Source: Treponema sp. J25 (GTDB taxonomy: Bacteria > Spirochaetota > Spirochaetia > Treponematales > Breznakiellaceae). From it: 41,707 nucleotides of DNA. The notes under the pieces are model-generated. The model did no database searches. It was not told the DNA's origin and was given only the letters and a program-made list of their open reading frames with translations. The position numbers were made by a program, and so were the translations under genes. Shown piece by piece: positions 27,461 to 35,589 of the stretch; positions within the stretch are counted from its first letter, which is position 1, and each line of letters begins with the position of its first letter. The DNA lies in the NCBI RefSeq assembly GCF_004343725.1, contig NZ_PTQW01000028.1:1-41707 (forward strand). The letters are read 5' to 3'.

Positions 27461-29575
27461 ATGAATCTTACAACACGGCAAAGAAAGATTCTTCAGATTC
27501 TTGTTGATGAACAGCGGGAGGTTACCCTTGCCCATATTGCCGATGCAGTACAGGTCAGTATTAAAACGGTGCACCGGGAACTGGTGCACCTTGCCCGAAG
27601 CCTTGAACGGGATTATGGCCTCATGCTCAATGCGAGGCCGGGACTAGGCATAAAGCTTACAGGGGATACAGAAAAACTTGTCCGGTGCCGGCAGGATCTG
27701 CTTGCAACCGTGCCGAGCGATACCTCCCCTGAGGAACGGCAGCGGATGTTGTGCTTTTTACTCCTTGAAACAGACGAAGCGATGAAACTTTCTGCCCTGG
27801 CGGATGAGCTCTACAGCTCCGTTCCGGTGGTGCGTCATGATTTGGATGTACTCCAGTCCTGGTTCGCATTGCAGGGCCTGCAGCTCACCCTTCGCAAGGG
27901 AATGGGGCTCAAGCTGGAAGGCAGCGAAACGCAAAAGCGGGAAGCCCTGGTCCTTTTATTGTGGGAGCAGTTTGGCGAAGGAGGCCTCCTCTCGCTGCTC
28001 CGTTCCGAAGCGGCCGTCTCTTCCTTATGTATGGAGGAGGCCGAATTACTGGCTCTCCGGATTGTGCCACTCCAGTATATCCGTTACGCTGAACATATTC
28101 TGGCAGGGCTTTCCCGGGATCTTTTGCCTGACCTGGCGCCCCAGGATTATTTGCAGCTTGTGCTTGTACTTGCAGTAGCAGCGGTGAGAAAACGGTCCGG
28201 ATATTCACTTCCTCAGGCTTTTCAAGCAGCCTCGGACCAGAGCCTTGCCGTTGATCCGGAAGTACGGCGTATAGCCATGGCTGCCGTAAGCGGAGTCTTC
28301 TCCCATTTTTCAGTACCGGTAGACCCTGAGGAAATACACATGGTGGAACGCTTTCTTCGGGGAGCCCGGCATGAGCGTCTCGGGAAAGAACTCCTGGCGG
28401 ATAATTTGCAGGTACTGCCAGAAATAAATCTTCTCATTCAAAAATGCGGTAAAAGACTGGGCCAGAATTTAAATGCTGACCGGGTTCTTCGGGACGGGCT
28501 CATGGCCCATTGGGTTCCCGCCCTCTACCGGCTCCAACATAGATTACCGATTAAAAATCCCTTGCTGTCCCGGATCAGGCAAGAATACGGAGAACTCTTC
28601 ACCGTTCTGCAGGATTTACTCAAGGAACTATTCCCGACCCTTTCTGTTCCGGACGACGAGGTGGGGTATTTAGTACTTCACTTTGGTTCTGCCCTTTCCC
28701 GAATGGAACGGGAACGCCGGCGGTATCGGGCCCTGGTTGTCTGTTCCGCCGGTATCGGTAGTGCCAATATGCTCGCGAGCCGGCTGCGGGAAAAAATACC
28801 CGAAATTGAGCTCGTCGCCAATGTGTCCTGGTTTGATATTCAGACCATGCCGCTTGAAGGCTGGGACATTCTGATTTCTACTATCCCTTTGCCGCTTCCT
28901 CTGGAGCGTTATATTCTGGTAGATCCTCTCCTTTCTGACGAAGGGGTCCAAAAAATCCGTTCATTTTTAAATAGCAACCTCACGAACGGGAGCCCTGAAC
29001 GGCAACAGGAGACTCAGAACGGGGCTACTGTATTATCTCTTGATGTAAGCAAGACTGCCCTTTCTCTGCAGAATACTATCCAGGACCTAATTGAACATAT
29101 TTCTGTTTTTTCATCCTGTACTTATGGCTCAGATTGGGAAAATATTCTTAAAAGATTGATTGAAATAGCGGCCCGCAAAGGATTTATCTCAGATAGTGAT
29201 GCGGCCTATGAAGCCCTTTTGCGCAGATCTGCGGACCATGGAATTCTCCTGCCGGGCAGTCGCTGTCTCTTTCTCCATGCCCGCGGGGCTGCGATTATTG
29301 CTCCCTTTTTTTCTGTACACCGGCTTTCAGAGCCCCTGTTAACAGCCCCTGCATTATGGCCTGTTTCTCCCCAAACAATTTTACTCATGCTGGCACCCCA
29401 GAATGTTAAAGAAGGGGACCTCTCGTTATTAAATGAAATCAGCGTTTCGCTTTTGGATCCCGATGTGCTTGCGCTGCTGGAATCCGGATCGGAACAGGAA
29501 ATACGCACCTACTACCAACAATTATACAATACGGACCAAGGAGGCATACACCATGTCCGGAACCATGCTGACTGA
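27461..29575 (+). CDS. mtlR: MtlR-type PTS-controlled transcriptional activator
   Basis: 704-residue regulator: N-terminal helix-turn-helix domains (TTRQRKILQILVDEQREVTLAHIAD, VSIKTVHRELVHLAR), two PRD domains (about 180-400), an EIIB-like domain with Cys428 (VVCSAGIGSANM) and an EIIA-like domain with His606 (FLHARGAAI). Such proteins sense PTS activity through phosphorylation by HPr, EIIA and EIIB, and activate their own operon when substrate is available. It is encoded between the EIICB and EIIA genes, 44 bases after mtlA. It overlaps mtlF by 23 bases. Confidence 0.92.
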   Translation: MNLTTRQRKILQILVDEQREVTLAHIADAVQVSIKTVHRELVHLARSLERDYGLMLNARPGLGIKLTGDTEKLVRCRQDLLATVPSDTSPEERQRMLCFLLLETDEAMKLSALADELYSSVPVVRHDLDVLQSWFALQGLQLTLRKGMGLKLEGSETQKREALVLLLWEQFGEGGLLSLLRSEAAVSSLCMEEAELLALRIVPLQYIRYAEHILAGLSRDLLPDLAPQDYLQLVLVLAVAAVRKRSGYSLPQAFQAASDQSLAVDPEVRRIAMAAVSGVFSHFSVPVDPEEIHMVERFLRGARHERLGKELLADNLQVLPEINLLIQKCGKRLGQNLNADRVLRDGLMAHWVPALYRLQHRLPIKNPLLSRIRQEYGELFTVLQDLLKELFPTLSVPDDEVGYLVLHFGSALSRMERERRRYRALVVCSAGIGSANMLASRLREKIPEIELVANVSWFDIQTMPLEGWDILISTIPLPLPLERYILVDPLLSDEGVQKIRSFLNSNLTNGSPERQQETQNGATVLSLDVSKTALSLQNTIQDLIEHISVFSSCTYGSDWENILKRLIEIAARKGFISDSDAAYEALLRRSADHGILLPGSRCLFLHARGAAIIAPFFSVHRLSEPLLTAPALWPVSPQTILLMLAPQNVKEGDLSLLNEISVSLLDPDVLALLESGSEQEIRTYYQQLYNTDQGGIHHVRNHAD

Positions 29576-29996
29576 AAAAACAATAAAGCTGAATGCAGCA
29601 TTCAGCACCAAGGAAGAGGCTATCCGCGCCTGCGGTGAACTGCTGTTGCAGGCCGGTTATATAGAACCTGGTTATATTGATGCAATGATCCAGCGGGACA
29701 GTATTTCCACAACCTATGTGGGAAATGGGGTCGCGGTGCCCCATGGAACTGAAGCCGCTAAGCCGCTCGTGAAAAAGACCGGCCTTGCGGTGGTACAGGT
29801 TCCCGGCGGTGTGGACTTTGGCAAGGGCCGGATTGCTAAACTGCTCATTGCTGTTGCTGCTATCGGGAATGAGCATATCGACCTCCTTACCAATATTGCC
29901 CAGATTTGTATTGACGACGCACAGCTGCAAAAATTGCTTTCTGCCCGGACAGCCAAAGAGATACTGGACGTGGTCGGAACGGTGGAGAAGCGATAA
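29553..29996 (+). CDS. mtlF: PTS EIIA component, mannitol/fructose type
   Basis: 147-residue cytoplasmic phosphocarrier of the EIIA-Mtl/Fru family. It passes phosphate from HPr to the EIIB domain of MtlA. Phosphorylated His64 sits in GVAVPHGTEAAK, and GNEHIDLLTNIAQI is a second family motif. AAGGAGG precedes the ATG at 29553, inside the end of mtlR. Its stop overlaps the ptsI start (TAATG), so translation is coupled. Confidence 0.93.
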   Translation: MSGTMLTEKTIKLNAAFSTKEEAIRACGELLLQAGYIEPGYIDAMIQRDSISTTYVGNGVAVPHGTEAAKPLVKKTGLAVVQVPGGVDFGKGRIAKLLIAVAAIGNEHIDLLTNIAQICIDDAQLQKLLSARTAKEILDVVGTVEKR

Positions 29997-31717
29997 TGAC
30001 CTACCGATTGCAGGGAATTCCCGCATCGACGGGAATCGCCATAGGCCCATTGGTTCGTTACCGGGAACAAGCAGCTCAGCGCTCCGCCCCGGGCTGCGAT
30101 GCCGCAGCAGTGATACCGGACCAAGAATGGGCGCTGTTTTCGAAGGCCCTGGAACGCTCCCGCGAACAGGTGACTCTGTTACGAGACAAGACCGCTGCCG
30201 AGCTGGGCCAGGAAAAGGCCGAAATATTTGCGAGCCATCTTTCTATATTAAAGGATCCGGAATTCCTTGGAGAGGTCCGCCGGAAAATTTTTGATGAACA
30301 CAAGGATGCGGCGGCTGCGGTCCGAGAAACGGGCCTTATGTTTATGGAGCTTCTGCGTCAGCTTGAGGATGAACTTTTTACCGGCCGTATCCGCGATATT
30401 GAGGACATAGTTTCTCGGATTGTACAGAATATGCAGGGAACAGGGGAAGAGTCTATCAAGCTGGTAGAGCCTTCGGTGCTTGCCGCGGTGGATTTAACTC
30501 CTTCCCAGACTGCACAGATGGACCGGAGCATGGTGCTCGGCTTTGTGACCGAAGGTGGGAGCGCCGTTTCCCATTCGAGCATACTGGCCCGGTCCTTAGG
30601 TCTCCCCGCGGTGGTGGGCATTGGTCCGCTTCCTGAAGTTGTGGACGGCACCACCGTTATTGTGGACGGAAACTCCGGTATGGTCATTCTGAACCCGGAT
30701 AGCGGTGTCCTCTCGGAATATGAAGAAAAACGAAAAGCCTATGAGGCAGAACTGCAGCTTGTTAAAGCCTTTGCAGATAAACCTTCGCTTACCAAGGATG
30801 GCTTAAAAATAGAAATTGCCGCCAATATCGGAAGCATTAAGGACCTGGAGGGAGCGATTCGGAACGGCGCCGACGGCATAGGGCTATTCCGCACCGAATT
30901 CATGTTTATGGACCGGACCGCCATGCCCTCGGAGGACGAACAGTTTGAGGTCTACAAACATGTACTGGAAAGGATGAAGGGAAAACCCGTGGTTATCCGG
31001 ACACTGGATGTGGGTGGGGACAAGCAGATCCCCTATATCCACCTGGAACCGGAGACTAATCCCTTTTTAGGCCTCAGGGCCATTCGGCTCTGCCTTGAAA
31101 AGGAAGACCTGCTGAGAACCCAGATCAGGGCGCTCCTTCGGGCAAGCGTTTTTGGAACCTTGAGGATTCTGCTTCCTATGGTGGCCACCCTGGAAGAACT
31201 CAGGCGGGCAAAGACTATCATTATCGAAGAAGAAGCGAACCTAAAAAAGCGGAATATTCCCGTTTCCGAGACCTGGGAACTGGGCATAATGATCGAGATC
31301 CCTTCCGCTGCCCTTTTGGCGGATCATTTTGCCCCCGAAGTGGACTTCTTTAGTGTGGGTACCAATGACCTTACCCAGTATACCATGGCGGCCGACCGGA
31401 TGAATCGGTCTGTGGCGTATCTCAATCGGGGCCTGTCGCCGGCAGTGCTGCGTCTGGTTGACATGGCAAGTCGATCTGCTAAGGCCCATGGTATCTGGAT
31501 CGGTGTCTGCGGCGAGCTTGCGGGAGACCCAGAAGCCTTTGCCCTCTTTGTGGGTCTTGGTATTACCGAACTCAGCATGGGTGCCGCATCGGTGCCCCGG
31601 ATCCGGTCCCGGCTCGCTGCCCTGGTAAGCACAGAAGCAGCCCAATGGGCAGAACGGGCGCTCCGTCTGGAAAGCGCCGAAGCAATTCATCAATATATTT
31701 CAGGAGTAATAGGGTGA
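29996..31717 (+). CDS. ptsI: PTS Enzyme I
   Basis: 573-residue phosphoenolpyruvate-protein phosphotransferase, full length. GIPASTGIAIGPLV at the start; active-site His193 in GGSAVSHSSILARSLGLPAVVG; the PEP-binding half has GADGIGLFRTEFMFM, VIRTLDVGGDKQIPY, GTNDLTQYTMAADR and the C-terminal VCGELAGDPEAFALFVGLG. The usual GGxTSH at the active site is GGSAVSH here, a mild variation. Carrying EI inside a sugar-specific operon makes the system independent of a general ptsHI locus. Confidence 0.96.
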   Translation: MTYRLQGIPASTGIAIGPLVRYREQAAQRSAPGCDAAAVIPDQEWALFSKALERSREQVTLLRDKTAAELGQEKAEIFASHLSILKDPEFLGEVRRKIFDEHKDAAAAVRETGLMFMELLRQLEDELFTGRIRDIEDIVSRIVQNMQGTGEESIKLVEPSVLAAVDLTPSQTAQMDRSMVLGFVTEGGSAVSHSSILARSLGLPAVVGIGPLPEVVDGTTVIVDGNSGMVILNPDSGVLSEYEEKRKAYEAELQLVKAFADKPSLTKDGLKIEIAANIGSIKDLEGAIRNGADGIGLFRTEFMFMDRTAMPSEDEQFEVYKHVLERMKGKPVVIRTLDVGGDKQIPYIHLEPETNPFLGLRAIRLCLEKEDLLRTQIRALLRASVFGTLRILLPMVATLEELRRAKTIIIEEEANLKKRNIPVSETWELGIMIEIPSAALLADHFAPEVDFFSVGTNDLTQYTMAADRMNRSVAYLNRGLSPAVLRLVDMASRSAKAHGIWIGVCGELAGDPEAFALFVGLGITELSMGAASVPRIRSRLAALVSTEAAQWAERALRLESAEAIHQYISGVIG

Positions 31718-31983
31718 ACGAAAAAACCTATACCATCATTAACCCCACGGGGTTCCACACAAGGCCTGCCCGGCTCTTTGTGGACACGGCTAACGAACAA
31801 TTCCCCGATACAACCGTTACGGTAATCAAAGGCGAAAAGGTCATTAACGGGAAAAGCATGCTCCATATGCTGACCCTGGGGGTAAAATACCAGGAACAGG
31901 TAACCTTGCAGGTCTCAGGGGGCAACGAAGAAGAGGCACAGCGGGTGCTGGGAGCTTTTTTTGAGGCAATTCACAATGAGTAG
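31714..31983 (+). CDS. ptsH: PTS phosphocarrier protein HPr
   Basis: 89-residue HPr. The start is GTG at 31714 (GTGA overlap with the ptsI stop) with AGGAG upstream. Active-site His15 lies in NPTGFHTRPA exactly at the canonical position. GKSMLHMLTLG (46-56) holds a serine at the place where HPr kinase acts in other bacteria, so regulatory phosphorylation is possible. It relays phosphate from EI to EIIA. It overlaps the following kinase gene by 8 bases. Confidence 0.95.
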   Translation: MNEKTYTIINPTGFHTRPARLFVDTANEQFPDTTVTVIKGEKVINGKSMLHMLTLGVKYQEQVTLQVSGGNEEEAQRVLGAFFEAIHNE

Positions 31984-32965
31984 GTCTATCAGGACGCTCA
32001 CCCTGAATCCCGCGGTGGACCGGACTGTCCTTATCGAAGACTTTTCGGTAAACCAGGTGAACCGGATACAGGCATCCCGGCTCGATGCGGGGGGCAAGGG
32101 GATAAATGTCTCAAAATCGATACATGCCTTTGGGGGGGCAAGCTGCGCCTACGGAGTTGCCGCGGGCAGCGCGGGCCGCTTTATCGCCAGCTACCTGACC
32201 GATCTGGGAATAGAACATCAATTCGTATGGGTTGATGGAGAGACGAGGACCAACATAAAGATTGTGGACCCCCGGAACAGGACCCATACAGATATTAACG
32301 ACCAGGGGCCGGAGCTTACCGGTGCGGCCTTGGCTGAACTTGAATCGCTGCTTTTTGCAGGGGCCGATAGAGAAACGATTCTTGTTTTTTCTGGCAGCAT
32401 TGGGCGGGGCACCCCGGCTGATATCTATAAAAAGTGGATTCAAAAAGCCCGCAGTATAGGCTACCGCACCATACTGGATGCGGACGGGGAAGCCCTCAGG
32501 CTCGGGATAGAGGCTGGGCCGACCCTGGTAAAGCCTAATATCCACGAACTGGAGCGGCTTGTGGGGCGACCTTTTCAGGAGCCTGCGGCGCAAGCTCTGC
32601 ATGACATTGCGGCGGCGGCCCTGCGCCTCCTTGACTCGGGAACAGAAACGGTGGTGGTGTCCCTCGGCGCCGAGGGTGCCCTGTTTGTAAACCGCCAGGA
32701 GGCCCTCTATGCAAAGGGGCTTCCAGTGGAGGCTAAAAGTACCGTGGGCGCCGGGGACGCCATGGTAGCGGCCCTGGCCATGAGCCTTGAGCGGCATGCG
32801 CCGCTTGAGCGGCATGAGGCGCTGGACCAGCATATGCCGCTCAGTGCCATGGTCGCTGCTGCGATAGGCGCAGGGGCCGCCGCCGTCGCCGCCGAAGGCA
32901 CTGCATCCCCATCCCGCGCGGACCTGGAACATTATGCTTCGCAGGTGACCTACATTTCTTTATAG
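31976..32965 (+). CDS. PfkB-family ketose-phosphate kinase
   Basis: 329-residue sugar kinase of the FruK/LacC branch. TLTLNPAVDRTV at the start, AGGKGINVSKSIHAFGG, and the catalytic VGAGDAMVAA with Asp261 identify it. It should phosphorylate fructose-1-phosphate, fructose-6-phosphate or tagatose-6-phosphate to a bisphosphate for aldolase. In this operon it would follow oxidation of the hexitol phosphate. Three tandem 6-residue repeats (LERHAP, LERHEA, LDQHMP at 271-288) are inserted after the catalytic helix. The ATG at 31976 lies within ptsH, with GAGG upstream. FruK versus tagatose kinase cannot be decided. Confidence 0.9.
   Translation: MSRSIRTLTLNPAVDRTVLIEDFSVNQVNRIQASRLDAGGKGINVSKSIHAFGGASCAYGVAAGSAGRFIASYLTDLGIEHQFVWVDGETRTNIKIVDPRNRTHTDINDQGPELTGAALAELESLLFAGADRETILVFSGSIGRGTPADIYKKWIQKARSIGYRTILDADGEALRLGIEAGPTLVKPNIHELERLVGRPFQEPAAQALHDIAAAALRLLDSGTETVVVSLGAEGALFVNRQEALYAKGLPVEAKSTVGAGDAMVAALAMSLERHAPLERHEALDQHMPLSAMVAAAIGAGAAAVAAEGTASPSRADLEHYASQVTYISL
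32786..32839 (+). repeat. 18-bp tandem repeat, three units, inside the kinase gene
   Basis: Three in-frame 18-base units start at 32786, 32804 and 32822; the first two differ at only three positions and the third is more diverged. They encode the LERHAP/LERHEA/LDQHMP repeat. A length of 18 keeps the frame, consistent with slippage duplication. Confidence 0.75.
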
Positions 32966-32973
32966 GAGTTGCT

Positions 32974-34236
32974 ATGAAAACAAAGGCAGTACGGCTGTAC
33001 GGCAAAATGGATCTGCGGCTTGAGGAGTTCGAGCTTCCTGAAATAAAGGATGATGAAATACTGGTAAAAATTATTTCCGATTCTATTTGTATGTCGACCT
33101 ACAAGGCGGCTAAACTTGGCAGCGATCATAAACGGGTGCCCAAAAATATAGACAAGGAACCGGTCATTGTGGGCCATGAAACGGCGGGGATTATCGAAAA
33201 GGTGGGCAAAAAGTGGCAGGGGAAATATACCGTTGGGGCAAAGTTTGCCCTGCAGCCCGCTCTGAACTATAAGGGCAGCATGGATTCTCCGGGCTATTCC
33301 TATCGGTACTGCGGCGGCGATGCCACCTACGCCATTATGCCCCAGGAGGTGATGGAACTGGATTGTCTCCTCGATTACCGGGGAGAAGCCTTTTTTATGG
33401 CCTCCTTGGCGGAACCCATGTCCTGCATTATTGGGGCCTTTCATGCAAGCTACCATACCACCATGGGTAGCTATGAACACCGCATGGGTACCTTGCCCGG
33501 CGGCACCATGGCGATCCTGGCTGGGGCGGGGCCCATGGGGCTTGGGGCTGTGAGCTATGCCCTCCAGATGGAGCAGCATCCCCGGCGGCTCGTGGTAACC
33601 GATATTGATGAAGGCCGTCTTGCCCGTGCGGCGGCCCTGTTCCCGCCGGAAGAACAGAAACGGCGGGGTGTGGAACTTCTGTTCATCAATACGGCGGTCT
33701 TATCCGATCCTGTGGCACGTCTTATCGAGATAAACGGCGGCACGGGTTATGACGACGTCTTTGTGTTTGCGCCGGTGGCCCCCGTGGTAGAACAGGGAGA
33801 CGCAATCCTTGGAAAGGATGGGTGTCTTAATTTCTTTGCAGGCCCGGTAGATACGGCCTTCAGCGCTAAGGTGAACTTCTACAATGTCCACTATGGGGCG
33901 ACCCATATTGTGGGGACTACTGGCGGCAATACGGATGATATGCGGGAAGCCCTGCTTTTGTCCGAACAGGGGCGGATCAATCCGGCAGTCATGGTAACCC
34001 ATGTGGGGGGGCTTGATAGTGCTGCGGAAGCGACGCTCCATTTGCCAGACAGGCCGGCGGGGAAAAAGCTCGTGTATACCCAAATAAGCATGCCCATGAC
34101 TGCCATTGCGGACTTTGCGGAATTGGGCAAGACCGATGGCCGTTTTGCGCAGCTTGCAGCCTTATGCAACAAACATCGGGAGCTATGGAACGCAGAGGCG
34201 GAACGGTATCTCCTTGCAAATTGGCCTGCGATTTAG
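32974..34236 (+). CDS. Zinc-type MDR dehydrogenase, L-sorbose-1-phosphate reductase-like
   Basis: 420-residue medium-chain dehydrogenase. VIVGHETAGIIEKVG (64-78) with His68/Glu69, Cys39 and Glu147 could form the catalytic zinc site; the Rossmann motif is GAGPMGLGAV (184-193). The four-cysteine structural zinc loop is absent. It resembles SorE-type sorbose-1-phosphate reductases from memory, and GatD-type galactitol-phosphate dehydrogenases are related. Here it probably interconverts the hexitol phosphate made by the PTS with a ketose phosphate, in place of MtlD. AGGAG precedes the ATG, 8 bases after the kinase stop. Substrate and cofactor are inferred. Confidence 0.8.
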   Translation: MKTKAVRLYGKMDLRLEEFELPEIKDDEILVKIISDSICMSTYKAAKLGSDHKRVPKNIDKEPVIVGHETAGIIEKVGKKWQGKYTVGAKFALQPALNYKGSMDSPGYSYRYCGGDATYAIMPQEVMELDCLLDYRGEAFFMASLAEPMSCIIGAFHASYHTTMGSYEHRMGTLPGGTMAILAGAGPMGLGAVSYALQMEQHPRRLVVTDIDEGRLARAAALFPPEEQKRRGVELLFINTAVLSDPVARLIEINGGTGYDDVFVFAPVAPVVEQGDAILGKDGCLNFFAGPVDTAFSAKVNFYNVHYGATHIVGTTGGNTDDMREALLLSEQGRINPAVMVTHVGGLDSAAEATLHLPDRPAGKKLVYTQISMPMTAIADFAELGKTDGRFAQLAALCNKHRELWNAEAERYLLANWPAI

Positions 34237-34241
34237 CTCAC

Positions 34242-34280
34242 AAGCGGCCTTCTGTGGAGCCAACCCGCAGATAGCCGCTT
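34242..34280 (+). terminator. Hairpin ending the PTS operon
   Basis: AAGCGGC/GCCGCTT (34242-34248 with 34274-34280) encloses a further CTGTGG/CCGCAG pairing, giving a long interrupted stem right after the dehydrogenase stop. The following sequence is TAAATTAAAAAAG, without a good T-run, so it may be a stabilising hairpin or a weak terminator. Confidence 0.45.
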
Positions 34281-34357
34281 TAAATTAAAAAAGTGGCAGC
34301 CTCTTGTTCCTTGCATTAAACTAAAAACAGTACCAACTAACCTGCAAGGAGAAGGTT

Positions 34358-34629
34358 ATGCGTTGCAAAATTATTATTCCGTTCTGGTTGTTTCCTGTGC
34401 TTTCGTGTTCGGTCAATAAAAAGTTGTACTTGGGGCTACTTCATCTTAAGTTTCTATATGATATGATGCACTTGCTCCAGTCTACAAGGATGTGGGGCTG
34501 GAAGCTGAATGGAAAGAATTTCCCGGTTCACGGCTGCTTGCAGAAGTCCAAGCTGGTACTTTGGATGCCATGGTAGCTGCCAGCGGAACCATGGTAAAAC
34601 AGTTTTCTGATACTTATATGGTTGTTTAA
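34358..34629 (+). pseudogene. Remnant of a family 3 solute-binding protein gene
   Basis: A start with a good site (GCAAGGAGAAGG before ATG 34358) encodes a signal-peptide-like MRCKIIIPFWLFPVLSCSVN. The sequence then shifts frame: from about 34465 another frame reads YKDVGLEAEWKEFPGSRLL, then AEVQAGTLDAMVAASG and VKQFSDTYMVV, ending at 34629. That segment matches the pattern of family 3 periplasmic binding proteins (P..R.L..V..G.LDA). Most of the gene is missing, so it is a deleted, frameshifted remnant next to the IS. Confidence 0.55.
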
Positions 34630-34652
34630 CAGACATGGTACCCCCCTAGACA

Positions 34653-35389
34653 TTAGGTAGCCCATTGAGCAAGTTCAGCTTTATACTGAACCAGTAGATT
34701 GTCAAGAATAACTGGTGGAAATACCACTGCCTCCTCCGGTAATGCTGGGTATGTCTCTCGTACCAAATTTAACGGTGTATTTCCCTTGTAGCGATTATAC
34801 CGTGAGCAATTAAACCACTTTTGGTATTGGGCTGCCTTTTGCAAGAACTCCTGCTCGGAAGCAAAGGTCTCAGCCGCGTACAGTTCTTCCTCAATCCACC
34901 GATGGGAACTCTCCACATCACTTTGATAGGTCTTTGCTCCCGGTGGAATACGATGATGATGGGCTCCCCAGCATCGTTCGACGAGCTTGGTGAATATCGT
35001 GACCTTGTTGCTGTTCCACGGGGCGGTAAACTCCGTCCCGTTATCCGTTTGTACCACTGACCCCTCTAAACGAATCCCATATCGCTTGAAATGCTCATGA
35101 AGGGTAAGGAGAAACAGCGCTGCGTTGGTAACGCTTTTTTCTCGCCCATAGGCAATAAAGAGAGCCCCCGTACGCACACAGCGGGCCGTAAACTGGTATT
35201 TGGGGAGCTTATGGCGTCGGTATTCCTCATACAGCTCAGGGATGTCATCCAGGTACTTTACATCCACCTGGAGTTTCTCTAAGGCCTTCAGTCGCTGTTT
35301 CACCAGCCGTAAATCTCGTTTCTTCTCCACCACCTTCCGTTGCGGCCGTAATAATCCTTCAGCTCGGAGTATTTTCAGTACCGTCGGTT
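34653..35389 (-). pseudogene. DDE transposase, 5' truncated
   Basis: Integrase-core transposase. The frame is open from the junction and reads EPTVLKILRAEGLL, the end of a helix-turn-helix, then QVDVKYLDD (first Asp), VVQTDNGTEF (second Asp) and YQSDVESSHRWIEEELY (Glu), ending KAELAQWAT. All three catalytic acids remain, but the DNA-binding N-terminus has been replaced by the IS3-type repeat. An internal GTG at 35333 would give 226 residues without the binding domain. The family is IS481-like or a close relative. Confidence 0.75.
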
Positions 35390-35512
35390 CCGCGCTCTGC
35401 CAGAATAGAAGTCACCTACATTATGTGTTTTAGGAGGTGACGTATGGCTCGGTATAGTGCGCAGTTTCGGGATATGGTACTTAAAAACTCCTGCCACCAG
35501 AGAGCCGAACGG
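35390..35512 (+). repeat. Direct repeat, right copy (IS3-family 5' end)
   Basis: 123 bases matching 25049-25172 except for one missing A in the A-run. Same orientation as the left copy. It interrupts the DDE transposase gene on one side and continues into a different sequence after CGAACGG on the other. Confidence 0.9.
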
Positions 35513-35560
35513 CGGCGAAGGAACGAGGAGCGCGTAGTACTGAGGTGTGCAACACCCTGA
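35444..35560 (+). pseudogene. IS3-family orfA start, frameshifted
   Basis: The five-A run shifts the frame after MARYSAQFRDMVLK, so it reads NSCHQRAERRRRNEERVVLRCATP and stops. The expected LLPPESRTV of the left copy is lost. Only the first 40 or so codons of orfA remain and no orfB follows. Confidence 0.65.
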
Positions 35561-35589
35561 GGGTAACATTCTGTTAAATTACAACCTTC

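Larger units (their letters stand above)
34630..35560 (-). mobile_element. IS remnants at the right edge of the island
   Basis: Composed of a DDE transposase gene missing its 5' end (34653-35389) joined to the right copy of the IS3-type repeat. The sequence ACATGGTACCCCCCTAGACA near 34633-34652, just past the transposase stop, is the likely IS end. The opposite end is lost at the repeat junction, so this copy cannot move by itself. Confidence 0.65.

Noticed and set aside
34358-34576. Intact 72-residue secreted protein
   Set aside because: Only the signal-like N-terminus looks real. The rest is out of frame with a recognisable binding-protein segment, so a remnant is more likely.
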